DNA of 40,125 nucleotides from Myxococcaceae bacterium. Lineage in GTDB: Bacteria > Myxococcota > Myxococcia > Myxococcales > Myxococcaceae. This document shows, piece after piece, positions 12,239-21,311 of this stretch. Position numbers and translations under genes: made by a program. Below the pieces are notes generated by a model, which saw only the letters and a program-made list of their open reading frames with translations, ran no database searches and was not told where the DNA came from. Within the stretch, counting starts at the first letter, position 1; each line of letters opens with the position of its first letter. The stretch spans positions 1-40,125 of the forward strand of contig JADGHL010000038.1 of NCBI GenBank assembly GCA_019686135.1. Reading direction: 5' to 3'.

Positions 12239-12853
12239 ATGCGAACCGCCGAGGAGGCCCTCCAGCGGCTGAAGGAAGGAAACCAGCGCTTCGTCCAGAA
12301 CGTGCGCAGCGCGGAGGCGATGCTCTCGCAGATCCGGCGCGCGGACTTCGCCAACAACCAGGAGCCGTTCGCGATCATCGTCGGCTGCTCGGACTCGCGC
12401 GTGCCCGCGGAGATCGTCTTCGACCAGGGCCTGGGCGATCTGTTCGTGATCCGCGTGGCCGGGAACATCGTGGCGCCCTCGCAGATCGGCAGCGTGGAGT
12501 TCGCCGCCGAATACTGCGGCACCCGGCTGGTGGTGGTGGTCGGCCACACGCGCTGTGGCGGGATCGCCTCCACGGTGGACGCGATCCTCGGCAAGGGCCC
12601 GCCGTCCCGGAACCTCGCGTCGATCGTCGACCGGATCCGCCCCGCGGTGCTGCCGCTGATGCAGACCGAGCTCCGGCACGATCGTGCGAAGCTGGAGCGG
12701 GCGGCGGTGGTGGCGAACGTCCTGGCCGCCACCAATCAGCTCCGCCACGGGTCGGCGATCATCGAGTCGCTCGAACAGACCGGCGGCCTGAAGGTGGTGG
12801 GCGCGGTCTACGACCTGGACACCGGGGTGGTGGAGTTTCTCGAAGGGCTGTAG
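12239..12853 (+). CDS. Beta-class carbonic anhydrase
   Basis: It interconverts carbon dioxide and bicarbonate. The 204-residue protein has the beta-class zinc site: C50, D52 and R54 in CSDSR, and H103 and C106 in HTRCGG, with the usual VIRVAGNIV segment between them. Length fits the family and no signal peptide is present, so it is cytosolic. ATG 12239 lies 13 bp after the sppA stop codon, where family homology starts (RTAEEALQRLKEGNQRF); the longer open frame upstream overlaps sppA and is not family-like. It is likely transcribed with sppA. Confidence 0.93.
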   Translation: MRTAEEALQRLKEGNQRFVQNVRSAEAMLSQIRRADFANNQEPFAIIVGCSDSRVPAEIVFDQGLGDLFVIRVAGNIVAPSQIGSVEFAAEYCGTRLVVVVGHTRCGGIASTVDAILGKGPPSRNLASIVDRIRPAVLPLMQTELRHDRAKLERAAVVANVLAATNQLRHGSAIIESLEQTGGLKVVGAVYDLDTGVVEFLEGL

Positions 12854-13052
12854 ACGCCCGGGCGAATTCTGCTAGCTTGTTGCGCGTTCCACGGATGGCC
12901 GCTTCGGAGGGGCCCCGCGGAACGCCCAGGCAAGGGGCGGCTTCGGACCGCCTCCTCGCGCAGAAGCTGCCGAGGATGTCCCCGCTCCTCTGCCTGTCCA
13001 GACGGCTGAAACGAATCCGGGTCCGGCGCCGCCAGACCCGCGCGAGCACCCC

Positions 13053-14585
13053 ATGACCGAGAACGGCGACAACCGCGACACCCCTGACCAGGCGCCTGTG
13101 GCGCCCCACCCGCCTCCTCCCGAACCGTCCGACGAGCCCCGCGCCCGGGGCGGCGATGACGGCGGCGGCGACGGCGGAGAGGACATGGACGAGGGCGGCG
13201 ACGAGGGCACCGGCGAAACCTGTCCCCAGCAGGCCACGGGCGGCCAGGGACAGCCCGGCCAGCCGGGACCGGGCCGCAAGCGGAGGAGGCGGCGCCGCCG
13301 GCGCGGCGGAGGCGTCCAGTTCACGCCGGATGGCCAGGCCTACCGGATGGTGCAGGGGCCGGACGGCCAGATGGCGCAGGTGTTCCTGACCGCGCAGGAG
13401 CTCGAGCAGTACCGGCAACGCCAGGCCCAACAGCAGGCGCAGCAGCAGCTCCGCCAGCAGGGGCAGCAGGGCGTCGCGGTGGTGCCGCAGCTGGTGCCGG
13501 TGGAGGGCGTGCTCGACACCGATGTGAAGGGCCCGAACGCGTTTCTGCGTCAGCTCAAGAAGAACCTTCTGCCGCAACCCGAGGACCCGGAGCTGCCGAA
13601 GAACCTGGTGCAGAAGTTCCGGCTGCGGAACGGCCAGTACATCAACGCGCTCGCGCAGCCGCGCGGACAGAAGGGGCTGATCCAGAAGATAGAGCTGGTG
13701 GACGGCAAACCGTGGGAACAGACGGTGCGCCACCCGCACTTCAACGACCTCACGTCGATCGACCCGGTGGAGCGGCTGCGGCTCGAGCACTCGCACCGCG
13801 AGATGGTGACGCGGGTGCTGGACCTGATCGCCCCCATCGGCAAGGGCCAGCGTGCGCTGATCGTCGCGCCGCCGAAGACCGGCAAGACGATCATGCTCCA
13901 ACGAATCGCCCAGGCGATCGCCGCCAACCATCCGGAAGTGCACCTGATGGTGCTGCTCATCGACGAGCGGCCCGAAGAAGTCACCGACATGCGGCGGAGC
14001 ATCAAGGGCGAAGTGCTGGCCTCGTCCTCGGATCGTCCGTCGGTCGATCACCTCAAAGTGGCGGAGCTGGCTCTGGAGCGCGCGCGCCGCATGGTCGAAG
14101 GCGGCAAAGACGTGGTGATCCTGCTGGACTCGATCACCCGCCTCGCGCGCGCGTTCAACAAGGAAGTCGAAACCTCGGGACGAACGCTCACGGGCGGCGT
14201 GGACTCGCGCGCGCTGGAGCGGCCGAAGCGGATCTTCGGCTCGGCACGGGCCACCGAAGAAGCCGGTTCGCTCACCATCATCGGCACGGCGCTGATCGAC
14301 ACCGGCAGCCGGATGGATGAAGTGATCTTCGAAGAATTCAAAGGCACGGGGAACAGCGAAGTCACGCTGGACCGGCTGCTCGCGGAGAAGCGCATCTTCC
14401 CCGCCATCAACATCCCTCAATCGGGCACGCGCAAAGAAGAGAAGCTCTTCACTCCGAAGGAGTACGAAAAGGTGAAGAAGCTCCGTCAAATGCTCTTCAG
14501 CGTAAAGCCGGTCGAAGCGATGGAAGCGCTCGTCAAACGCCTGAGCCGGTACACGTACAACTCGGAGTTCCTCGAAGAGCTGTGA
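13053..14585 (+). CDS. rho: Transcription termination factor Rho with atypical N-terminus
   Basis: This is the hexameric RNA-dependent ATPase that terminates untranslated transcripts. Of 510 residues, about 150-510 match Rho: the OB-fold RNA-binding region (KNLVQKFRLRNGQ), Walker A APPKTGKT (272-279), LLIDERPEEVTD and Walker B VVILLDS (D359) with TRLAR. The usual N-terminal helix bundle is not recognisable. In its place are an acidic Gly-rich stretch (30-55), a basic tract with eight consecutive arginines (about 77-84), and a Gln-rich segment (about 116-140). ATG 13053 has no good ribosome binding site. The frame is open back to a TAG at 12873-12875, reading as Pro/Ala-rich protein but without any ATG, GTG or TTG. 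Gap 12854-13052 otherwise holds only this leader. Confidence 0.93.
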   Translation: MTENGDNRDTPDQAPVAPHPPPPEPSDEPRARGGDDGGGDGGEDMDEGGDEGTGETCPQQATGGQGQPGQPGPGRKRRRRRRRRGGGVQFTPDGQAYRMVQGPDGQMAQVFLTAQELEQYRQRQAQQQAQQQLRQQGQQGVAVVPQLVPVEGVLDTDVKGPNAFLRQLKKNLLPQPEDPELPKNLVQKFRLRNGQYINALAQPRGQKGLIQKIELVDGKPWEQTVRHPHFNDLTSIDPVERLRLEHSHREMVTRVLDLIAPIGKGQRALIVAPPKTGKTIMLQRIAQAIAANHPEVHLMVLLIDERPEEVTDMRRSIKGEVLASSSDRPSVDHLKVAELALERARRMVEGGKDVVILLDSITRLARAFNKEVETSGRTLTGGVDSRALERPKRIFGSARATEEAGSLTIIGTALIDTGSRMDEVIFEEFKGTGNSEVTLDRLLAEKRIFPAINIPQSGTRKEEKLFTPKEYEKVKKLRQMLFSVKPVEAMEALVKRLSRYTYNSEFLEEL

Positions 14586-14615
14586 TGCCTTCGAGGGGGC
14601 AGTGCCGGCGCGGGC

Positions 14616-14643
14616 GTGGTCCGTGGTGCGTGGTGACGGGTGA
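14616..14643 (+). repeat. Heptamer tandem repeats after the rho stop codon
   Basis: Four adjacent 7-bp units of related sequence (GTGGTCC, GTGGTGC, GTGGTGA, CGGGTGA) begin 31 nt after the rho stop, followed by GTCGAGT and GAGCGTC. The string GGTGAGTCGAGTG (14639-14651) also occurs, in coding-strand sense, right after the sctV stop. A short inverted repeat GCGACC/GGTCGC (14659-14673) follows, without a T-tract. Function is unknown. Confidence 0.55.
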
Positions 14644-14737
14644 GTCGAGTGAGCGTCCGCGACCTTTGGTCGCTCCCGCTGGGACTCTTCTCTACTCGCT
14701 GCTCACGAGCGACCGGTCACTACGATAAGTTGTTTGT

Positions 14738-15007
14738 GTGATTGGTTCGGGGCGGTGCCACTACCATCCGGAGCGGGCGGGACTCGGGATTTGCGTCGAG
14801 TGCCGCAACGTCATCTGCCGCGAGTGCACCACCCAGTTCGAGGGCATCAACCGGTGCGCCCGTTGCCTGTCGAAGCGGCTTGCCGCGGCAAACGTCGTCC
14901 GGGAACGCCGGGAGTGGTCCTTCGGTCACCTCTTCCTCGCGGTCATCGGCGCGAGCGCGCTCTTCGGCGCGGTCCTGCTGGTCGCCCGGGCTCTGAGCGC
15001 GGCATAG
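14738..15007 (+). CDS. Small zinc-finger (B-box-like) membrane protein
   Basis: The 89-residue protein has an N-terminal Cys/His cluster arranged like a B-box zinc finger (CHYHPERAGLGICVEC, then CRECT, then CARC). One transmembrane segment near residues 63-84 (HLFLAVIGASALFGAVLL) follows. The finger would face the cytosol and the C-terminus is very short. The GTG start at 14738 is one of several overlapping candidates and is chosen because it leaves the Cys/His cluster complete. It sits 3 bp before the DUF4129 gene and probably leads that operon. Function is unknown; such fingers often mediate protein contacts. Confidence 0.65.
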   Translation: MIGSGRCHYHPERAGLGICVECRNVICRECTTQFEGINRCARCLSKRLAAANVVRERREWSFGHLFLAVIGASALFGAVLLVARALSAA

Positions 15008-15010
15008 CGA

Positions 15011-17620
15011 ATGGCCGTCCCCGCCCTAGAGCTCAAGCCCCGCGGCCCGCTGGCCTTGTTCGATTCGGCGGTCCGGCTCTGCGCGCGCTCCAGCGGCGTG
15101 TGGGCGCTCACCCTCCCCGGCGGCGCCATCCTCACCTGGGCGCTGCTCCAGCTGGCCGATGCGGTTCATGACAAGCGCCCTCTGGTCGTTCCGGCGGCCC
15201 TCTTCACCGCGGCGTGGCTGCTGCGCGGCGTGTTCATGGGCGCGGCCTGTCACTACCTCGATGAGCTGGTCATCGGGTCGCAACCTCCCACCACCTGGCG
15301 GTCGCTCCGCGCTGCCTTAAGCCGGCTGCCGAGCCTGCTCATCACCGCGGTCTACCTGCCGTTCTTCACGGCACTCTCTTTGGCGTGCACCGCGGGGCTG
15401 GGCTTCTTCGTCCTCTCCAGCCACATCGTCGGCTACGCGGTCACCATGAAGGGCAAGGGTCACCCGCTCGCGCTCTACGGGACCTGCTCACGGCTCCTCG
15501 GACCGGCACGCACCCACGCGTCCACGGTGCGCTGGCTCTTCACCGTCATCGTCCTCGTGGGGTTCAACCTCCACGTGGCGGCCAACGGACTCATCTTCCT
15601 GGGGCGGAAGCTGATCGGCCTCGACCTCACCTATGCTCAGCGCTTCGCCTCCCTCGACAACGGGGTGTGGCTGACAGTCGTCGCCGCCCTCTCCTTCTCC
15701 CTCATGGAACCGCTCCGCGCTGCGGTCGGCACGCTCCTGCTCATTGACGGCCGCGTCCGCCAGGAGGGCCTCGACCTCCTCGCCACGGTCGAACAGCTCC
15801 CCCGCCGCAGCACGCGCAAGCGCGCCACCTCCTCCGCCGCCGCGCTGCTGTGCCTGCTCACCCTGAGCGCTCCGTCCATCGCCCGGGCCCACGACCTCGC
15901 CCGGACCGCCTCCGTCCCGCGCGAGAAGGGAGTGACGGGCACTGCGATGGCACCCGGCGAGGCCGTGGTTGGGGCCACTGCAGCTGGCGGCGACGTGCCC
16001 GGGGCTGTGTCCTCGGGCGATGCCTGGCGCGGCTGCGCACCGGTTAGTGCCGCGCTGGCCGACGATCAGCCGGCTGGCGATGTGTCGGCCGCTACTGCCG
16101 TTGCCCGCGATCAACTGTCCTGCCCTGCGTTCGCCGCCGCCAGCCTGACCGCCGATGAGCCCGCCGGTGATCCGCTCGCCGGCGATGCGTTGGCTCATGG
16201 TGCCACGGCCGGCGGTCGACTGTTGCGCCCTGCGTTCGCCGCCGCCAGCCTGGCCGTCGATGATCTCGCCGGCGATCCGCTGGCCGGCGATGTGTTGGCT
16301 CATGGTGCCGCGACCGGCGGTCGACTGTTGCGCCCCGCGTTCGCCGCCGCCAGCCTGGCCGCCGATGATCTCGCCGGTGATCCGCCCGCCGGCGATGCGT
16401 TGGCTGATGATGCCGTGGCGGACGACGTGTTGGCCGACGATGTGCTCCCCGGCGATCAGCCGGCCGACGATGCGTGGGCCGAAGATGATCTCTCCGACGG
16501 TGACATCGGCGACGGTGACTGGGCCGGTGACGAGTTGCCCGGTGGCGCGACGGAAAACGGGGAGTGGGGCGGCGGTGCGGTGGGCGCGGGCGCGCCGGCC
16601 GCTGCGGGAGTGGGCGGCGCCCGGGCTCCCGGCGGCAAGGCACCGTCGTCGCTTTCGCCGGGCGATCGAATCATCGCTGCGGCGGAGGCCTGCGAGTACT
16701 CCGGCGACATCCGCGATGAGCTCTCCGGTGTGGAGCGCCTGGGTCCGGCCGAGCGCAAGGCGCTCGAGCGCCTCGCGGATGATGTCGACCTCTACGCCTG
16801 GACCTGGGAGGACTGCCAGAGCGCGCTCGATCGCCTGGAGGCGGCGATGCCGCTGGTCGGCGAGGCGATCGCCGCCAGCAACGCGTCGCCTTCACCCTCC
16901 GCAACCGAGAGGGCGAAGGCGATCCTCTCCCGCCCGGAGTTCGCGCCCATCCCCGAGCGCGTCGCCCCGGCGGAGTCGGACGATCCGGACACGGACGAGG
17001 ACTCGTGCCTTTCGTCGTTCGCGAAGTGGTGGCGAGACCTGCTCGACGAGCTCTTCAAGCCGCATCCCGACAACCGCCACATCGAGCCGCCGCCGACGCT
17101 CGCTCCGGGAAGCGGCATGGCGACGTCCGGGTTCATCGTGGTCTTGCTGGTGCTGGGAGTGATCGTGCTCCTGGTCGTGATGCTCTACCTGGCGTTTCGG
17201 GGCCGGGACGAGGACCGCCCGGCGTACGAGGAGGAGGAGGCTGCGGTCGCGAGCAAGGCCTCCGACGAGCAGAGCGCCCTCTCCCGCCCTCCGGAGGGCT
17301 GGTCGCAGCTGGCCGACGAGCTCGCAGCGCAGGGCGATTTCCGCGCGGCGCTGCGCAGCCTGTACCTGGCGCTGCTCTCGCGGCTGCACCGGATCGGCGC
17401 GATCGACTACGATCCCACGCTCTCCAACTGGGACTACTGCCGGCAGTTCCGCGGCCACCGCGACTGGGTGCCCACGTTCAGGGACCTCACGCTCCGCTTC
17501 GACTTCGCCTGGTACGGACACTCGCCCGTGGATCGCGAGGGCTACGTCGCCTTCAAGCGGCTCACCGAACCCATCCTCTCCGCCCCGGTGCACGGCGGCG
17601 ACGGGGCGCAGCATGCGTGA
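15011..17620 (+). CDS. Multi-pass membrane protein with repeat linker and C-terminal DUF4129 domain
   Basis: In the 869-residue protein, about residues 1-250 hold several hydrophobic helices. A hydrophobic stretch near 275-295 then leads into an Ala/Gly/Asp-rich low-complexity region (about 310-560) with three 35-residue repeats. A transmembrane helix near 700-725 (SGFIVVLLVLGVIVLLVVML) and the DUF4129 domain at the C-terminus follow (LRSLYLALLSRLHRIGAI, then FDFAWYGHSPVDREGY). DUF4129 proteins typically accompany MoxR ATPases and DUF58 proteins, as here. It overlaps the next gene by 8 bp. The role in envelope assembly or stress is inferred from family context only. The length is inflated by the repeats. 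Confidence 0.8.
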   Translation: MAVPALELKPRGPLALFDSAVRLCARSSGVWALTLPGGAILTWALLQLADAVHDKRPLVVPAALFTAAWLLRGVFMGAACHYLDELVIGSQPPTTWRSLRAALSRLPSLLITAVYLPFFTALSLACTAGLGFFVLSSHIVGYAVTMKGKGHPLALYGTCSRLLGPARTHASTVRWLFTVIVLVGFNLHVAANGLIFLGRKLIGLDLTYAQRFASLDNGVWLTVVAALSFSLMEPLRAAVGTLLLIDGRVRQEGLDLLATVEQLPRRSTRKRATSSAAALLCLLTLSAPSIARAHDLARTASVPREKGVTGTAMAPGEAVVGATAAGGDVPGAVSSGDAWRGCAPVSAALADDQPAGDVSAATAVARDQLSCPAFAAASLTADEPAGDPLAGDALAHGATAGGRLLRPAFAAASLAVDDLAGDPLAGDVLAHGAATGGRLLRPAFAAASLAADDLAGDPPAGDALADDAVADDVLADDVLPGDQPADDAWAEDDLSDGDIGDGDWAGDELPGGATENGEWGGGAVGAGAPAAAGVGGARAPGGKAPSSLSPGDRIIAAAEACEYSGDIRDELSGVERLGPAERKALERLADDVDLYAWTWEDCQSALDRLEAAMPLVGEAIAASNASPSPSATERAKAILSRPEFAPIPERVAPAESDDPDTDEDSCLSSFAKWWRDLLDELFKPHPDNRHIEPPPTLAPGSGMATSGFIVVLLVLGVIVLLVVMLYLAFRGRDEDRPAYEEEEAAVASKASDEQSALSRPPEGWSQLADELAAQGDFRAALRSLYLALLSRLHRIGAIDYDPTLSNWDYCRQFRGHRDWVPTFRDLTLRFDFAWYGHSPVDREGYVAFKRLTEPILSAPVHGGDGAQHA
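16123..16410 (+). repeat. Three 105-bp in-frame tandem repeats inside the DUF4129 gene
   Basis: The same sequence (CCCTGCGTTCGCC or one-base variant) recurs at 16123, 16228 and 16333, exactly 105 bp apart, so each unit encodes 35 residues. Units contain PAFAAASL followed by several GDxLA steps, giving an inner period of 5 residues. The third copy decays into a longer Asp-rich stretch of the same flavour (to about 16510). The reading frame is kept throughout. Confidence 0.85.
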
Positions 17621-18935
17621 TCGCTTCCCGCTGCTGGTCGTGGCGGGCCTGCTGCTCTTCGTCGCGGCGGGGTCGTACCTCTTCCGTGGCGCCGCGCGCG
17701 GCCACTTCGCGGATCTGCTCTCGACCCACCGCTCGGAACCGGACGGCGCGCGAGCCATCTACCTCCTCGCCGAAGAGAGCGGCCTTCACGTCGGGCGGAG
17801 CATGACCGACCTGGAGGTCCCTCGCGGAGGCGCGGCGTACGTCCTGCTGGCGCCCTTCTTCGAAGGCACCGAGCTGGTGGCGTCCGACCTCTTCCGCGGG
17901 GACGCGCCGGACGGCGGCGCGGGAGAGGATCGGGAGCGCGAGCTGGAAGCGGAGCAGCGCGGGATGAACCGCTACACGGCGCCGCAGGTCACCGACGACG
18001 AGCGCAAGAAGCTGCTCGAGCACGTGGCTTGGGGCCACACGCTCATCTATGTCCCGGTGGGCGATCCGGACGATCCGCTGCTGAAGGACCTGAACGTGAC
18101 GCTGGTCCCAATCTCCCGGGGCAGCGAGGGTGCCCGCATCCTGGTTCCGCCTCACCCGAGCCCCTGGACGCTGGGGGTCCGCCGCGCGAAGGCGAAGGCG
18201 CGGACGCACCTCAACCTCCCCGTCGGGGCCGCGCAACTCCTCATCGACGAGCAGCTCGGGGGCACGGTCGCAGCGCTCGTACCGCATGGACGGGGGCGCG
18301 TGGTGGTGATCGCCGCGCCCGAGCTGGCGATGAACGCGCGGCTGGCGGACGAGGACAACGCCCAGCTCTGGTTGAGCCTGTTGCGCACGGCTGCCGGCGG
18401 CCCGACGGGCGTGGTGCTCTTCGACGAGTTCCACCACGGCTTCTCCGACGATCGATCGATCGCCGAGTTCGCCAGCCGCTACGGCCTGCAGTTCGCGATC
18501 CTTCAGCTGGTGTTCGGTCTGTGCCTGTGGACGATCGCTCTGCGCCGCTTCGGCAGGCCCAAGGTGCCGCCGGAGGCCGAGCGGATCGGCGCCACCGACG
18601 CGCTCTACGCGGCCAGCCGGATCTACCGGGAGGGCCGGCACCACACGTACGCCGCGTCGCTGTTGGCGCGCGGGCTGGCGCAGGATCTCGCGCGGCACGT
18701 GGGGCTGGCATCCCGCGCGTCTCCACAGGAGATCGTGAGCGCGCTGCGCACCCGGAAGGAGGACGCGCTCGCCACCACGCTCGAGCAGGTCACCGCGCTG
18801 GGCGCTCGCGCCACCAACGACGCCGAGGTGGAGACGGCGGCCACCCTCGCCGCCAACGCCCGTCGCACGCTGCGCGAACGCCACCGCCGCAGGGCAGTGT
18901 CCCTTCTTGCTGAGCCCAGGAGCCCCATGTCATGA
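17613..18935 (+). CDS. DUF4350-type membrane-anchored protein of the MoxR operon
   Basis: The 440-residue protein has an N-terminal membrane helix (residues 6-24), a long extracytoplasmic-type domain and a second membrane helix near 295-315 (LQFAILQLVFGLCLWTIAL), with a cytosolic helical tail. The segments ARAIYLLAEESGL and VVLFDEFHHGF match the pattern of DUF4350 proteins, which sit beside MoxR/DUF58/DUF4129 genes. The ATG at 17613 overlaps the end of the DUF4129 gene by 8 bp, and its stop overlaps the MoxR start in ATGA, so translation is coupled. The biochemical role is unknown. Confidence 0.75.
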   Translation: MRDRFPLLVVAGLLLFVAAGSYLFRGAARGHFADLLSTHRSEPDGARAIYLLAEESGLHVGRSMTDLEVPRGGAAYVLLAPFFEGTELVASDLFRGDAPDGGAGEDRERELEAEQRGMNRYTAPQVTDDERKKLLEHVAWGHTLIYVPVGDPDDPLLKDLNVTLVPISRGSEGARILVPPHPSPWTLGVRRAKAKARTHLNLPVGAAQLLIDEQLGGTVAALVPHGRGRVVVIAAPELAMNARLADEDNAQLWLSLLRTAAGGPTGVVLFDEFHHGFSDDRSIAEFASRYGLQFAILQLVFGLCLWTIALRRFGRPKVPPEAERIGATDALYAASRIYREGRHHTYAASLLARGLAQDLARHVGLASRASPQEIVSALRTRKEDALATTLEQVTALGARATNDAEVETAATLAANARRTLRERHRRRAVSLLAEPRSPMS

Positions 18936-19975
18936 GCGACTCTTCCTCTGCCCCCGTGCTGCCCCCGATCGATCCGGGCATCAGCGCCCCCGGTTCGCCG
19001 CCTGCCGGAGGATCCGGCGCCGCGGTCCAGGCTGCCGCCCACCTACGCGACGCGGCGCTGGCCGAGGTCCGCAAGGCGGTTGTCGGTCAGGACGAGGTGC
19101 TGGAGCTGATGCTGGTCGGCCTGGTCGCCGGCGGACACATGCTGCTCGAAGGCGTGCCGGGCGTGGCCAAGACGCTGATGGCCAAGGCGCTGGCGCGATC
19201 GATCGGCGCGGAGTTCAAGCGGATCCAGTTCACGCCGGACCTGATGCCGGCGGACATCCTCGGCACCAGCGTGTTCGACCTGAAGACCCAGAGCTTCGTG
19301 CTGGTCCGCGGGCCGATCTTCACGGACCTCCTTCTGGCGGACGAGATCAACCGCGCCCCGGCCAAGACCCAGTCCGCGCTGCTGGAGGCGATGCAGGAGC
19401 GGCAGGTCTCCCTGGAGGGCCGGCTGATCGCGCTGCAGCCGATCTTCACCGTGTTCGCCACCCAGAACCCGGTGGAGTCGGAGGGCACGTACCCGCTGCC
19501 CGAAGCGCAGCTCGACCGGTTCCTGCTGAAGATTGACGTCGGCTACCCCTCGGAGGACGAGGAGGACGCGATCCTCGCGGCGGTGCACCAGGGCTTCGAT
19601 TCGGGGGACCTGGAACGCGCCGGCGTGCAGGCCCGCGTGACGCGCGAGCACGTGCTCGCCTCGCGCGCCGCGCTCCGGGAGGTCAACGTCGAACCGCCGG
19701 TGCTGACGTACATCCGCAAGCTGCTCGGAGCGACCCGGGCGTCTCCGCGGATCCGTCTGGGTGCCGGGCCGCGCGCCGGCGTGCACCTTCTGCTCGCGGC
19801 CAAGGCGCTGGCTGCGCTCCGCGGGCGCAACTTCGTCACGCCCGACGACGTCCGCTACCTCGCCGGGCCGGTGCTGCGGCATCGGCTTCTGCTCTCGCCG
19901 GACGCGGAGCTGGACGGCGCCACCGCCGCCGACGTGCTCCGTGAAGTCGTCCAGTCGGTCGAGGTCCCGCGGTGA
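18932..19975 (+). CDS. MoxR-family AAA+ ATPase
   Basis: This is a chaperone-like ATPase of the MoxR family (AAA_3). The 347 residues carry Walker A EGVPGVAKT (73-81), Walker B LLLADEIN (D137, E138), and sensor motifs including FATQNPVESEGTYPLPEAQLDRF. A disordered Ser/Pro/Gly-rich N-terminal tail of about 30 residues precedes the domain. MoxR proteins usually act with a von Willebrand-type partner; here that is the DUF58 product encoded next, whose GTG overlaps this stop by 4 bp. The start is fixed by the ATGA overlap with the DUF4350 gene. The substrate is unknown; roles in cell-envelope integrity or metal insertion are known for relatives. Confidence 0.92.
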   Translation: MSDSSSAPVLPPIDPGISAPGSPPAGGSGAAVQAAAHLRDAALAEVRKAVVGQDEVLELMLVGLVAGGHMLLEGVPGVAKTLMAKALARSIGAEFKRIQFTPDLMPADILGTSVFDLKTQSFVLVRGPIFTDLLLADEINRAPAKTQSALLEAMQERQVSLEGRLIALQPIFTVFATQNPVESEGTYPLPEAQLDRFLLKIDVGYPSEDEEDAILAAVHQGFDSGDLERAGVQARVTREHVLASRAALREVNVEPPVLTYIRKLLGATRASPRIRLGAGPRAGVHLLLAAKALAALRGRNFVTPDDVRYLAGPVLRHRLLLSPDAELDGATAADVLREVVQSVEVPR

Positions 19976-21279
19976 TCCCCACGCCGCGGCTCTGGGTGAC
20001 CATCGCCGTCCTCTCGCTCCCAGCGATGGCGGCGGGGTTCATCCCGGGGCTGTGGAACATCCTGCTGTTCCTCGACATCGCGCTGGTGCTGCTCGCCGCG
20101 GCGGACTGGATGCTGGCGCGCCGCTATCCGCTGGAGGCCCGGCGCGAGCTGCCGGCGCGCCTGTCGGTGGGCGTCTCCAACAAGCTCTTCCTCCACGTCA
20201 TCAACCGCGCCCCGCGGCCGCTGCGGATCCGTGTGAAGGACGACGTGCCCGAGGAGTTCGAGGTCGAGCCAGCAATCGTCGACCTCACGCTCTCGAAGGA
20301 GAGCCGCGCGAAGGTCGTCTACCGCGCCACGCCGCAGAAGCGCGGGCGGTTCGCCTTCGGCGATCTCAACCTGCGGATCAAAGGCCCCTTCGGCCTGGTG
20401 TGGCAGGAACGCACGATCCCCGCGAAGGACCAGGTGGCGGTGTACCCGGACATGCGCGGCGCCAGCCGCCTTCTGCTCTCCGGCGCGGCGATGGACCTCG
20501 TGAACCTGGGCCTGCGCCAGCTCCGCCGCGATGGCCGCGGCAGCGAGTTCGCCCGGCTGCGCGACTACACCCAAGGCGACTCGGTGCGCGACGTCGACTG
20601 GAAGGCCACGGCGCGGCGCAACAAGCCGGTGACCCGGGTGATGGAGTCCGAGCGCTCGCAGTCGGTGCTGATCTGCGTGGACGCGGGCCGGTCGATGGCG
20701 GCGAAGGTCGATGGGCTCACCAAATTGGACCACGCGGTGAACGCCGCGCTGTTCCTGGCCTTCGTGGCGATCCGCAACGGCGACCGGGTGGGGCTGGCGG
20801 TCTTCGCAGACGGCGTGAAGGCCTTCCTGCAGCCGGACGCGGGCCGCAAGCAGTACCGGAAGATCGTCGACACGCTGTTTTCTGCGAAGCCGGAGCTGAC
20901 CTACGTGGACTACCTGGCGCTCTTCAAGGAGCTCAGCGTCCGGGTCCGGCGCCGCAGCCTGTTGTGCGTGTTCACTGACCTCCTCGACGAGGAGCAGGCC
21001 TCCTCCATGGTCTTCCCAGTGCGTCGGCTCGCGCGCCGGCACGTCCCCTTGTGCCTGACCGTGAAGGACACCGCGCTCGAAGAGCTGTTGCGCACGCCGC
21101 CGCCCGGCCCCGAGGAGGCCTTCCAGCACGCGGTGGCGTGCGAGCTGCTCGCGGATCGCGAACAGATGAAGGCGCGCGTGGCGCAGGACGGCGTGCACGT
21201 GATCGACGTGCACCCGGAGGAGCTCTCCCTGGCGGCGGTGAACCGGTATCTGGAAATCAAGGCGCGTGGGACGCTCTGA
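19972..21279 (+). CDS. DUF58 (von Willebrand A-like) protein
   Basis: This is the partner protein of the MoxR ATPase. The 435 residues begin with two membrane helices (about 8-25 and 28-45), then a beta-rich domain. The DUF58 signature follows (GSEFARLRDYTQGDSVRDVDW, in two pieces), then a vWA-like domain in which the metal-site motif reads DAGRSM, i.e. Gly where a canonical DxSxS has the first Ser. Start is GTG 19972, overlapping the moxR stop in GTGA. The stop at 21279 is followed by heptamer repeats. The operon order DUF4129-DUF4350-MoxR-DUF58 is well known in several phyla, although its function is not settled. Confidence 0.9.
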   Translation: MIPTPRLWVTIAVLSLPAMAAGFIPGLWNILLFLDIALVLLAAADWMLARRYPLEARRELPARLSVGVSNKLFLHVINRAPRPLRIRVKDDVPEEFEVEPAIVDLTLSKESRAKVVYRATPQKRGRFAFGDLNLRIKGPFGLVWQERTIPAKDQVAVYPDMRGASRLLLSGAAMDLVNLGLRQLRRDGRGSEFARLRDYTQGDSVRDVDWKATARRNKPVTRVMESERSQSVLICVDAGRSMAAKVDGLTKLDHAVNAALFLAFVAIRNGDRVGLAVFADGVKAFLQPDAGRKQYRKIVDTLFSAKPELTYVDYLALFKELSVRVRRRSLLCVFTDLLDEEQASSMVFPVRRLARRHVPLCLTVKDTALEELLRTPPPGPEEAFQHAVACELLADREQMKARVAQDGVHVIDVHPEELSLAAVNRYLEIKARGTL

Positions 21280-21311
21280 GCGTCCGATGAACGTTTGAGG
21301 AGCCGCCGTAT

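Noticed and set aside
12855-12864. Palindrome CGCCCGGGCG after the carbonic anhydrase as a terminator
   Set aside because: It is a 10-bp self-complementary site with no loop and no following T-tract.
12759-14489. A 576-codon minus-strand frame antisense to rho
   Set aside because: Rho motifs on the + strand are unmistakable; the minus product is Leu/Arg/His-rich and featureless.
16123-16410. Regular repeats considered as a CRISPR array
   Set aside because: The unit is 105 bp with no spacer-like variable part, is in frame within a membrane protein gene, and has no cas genes nearby.
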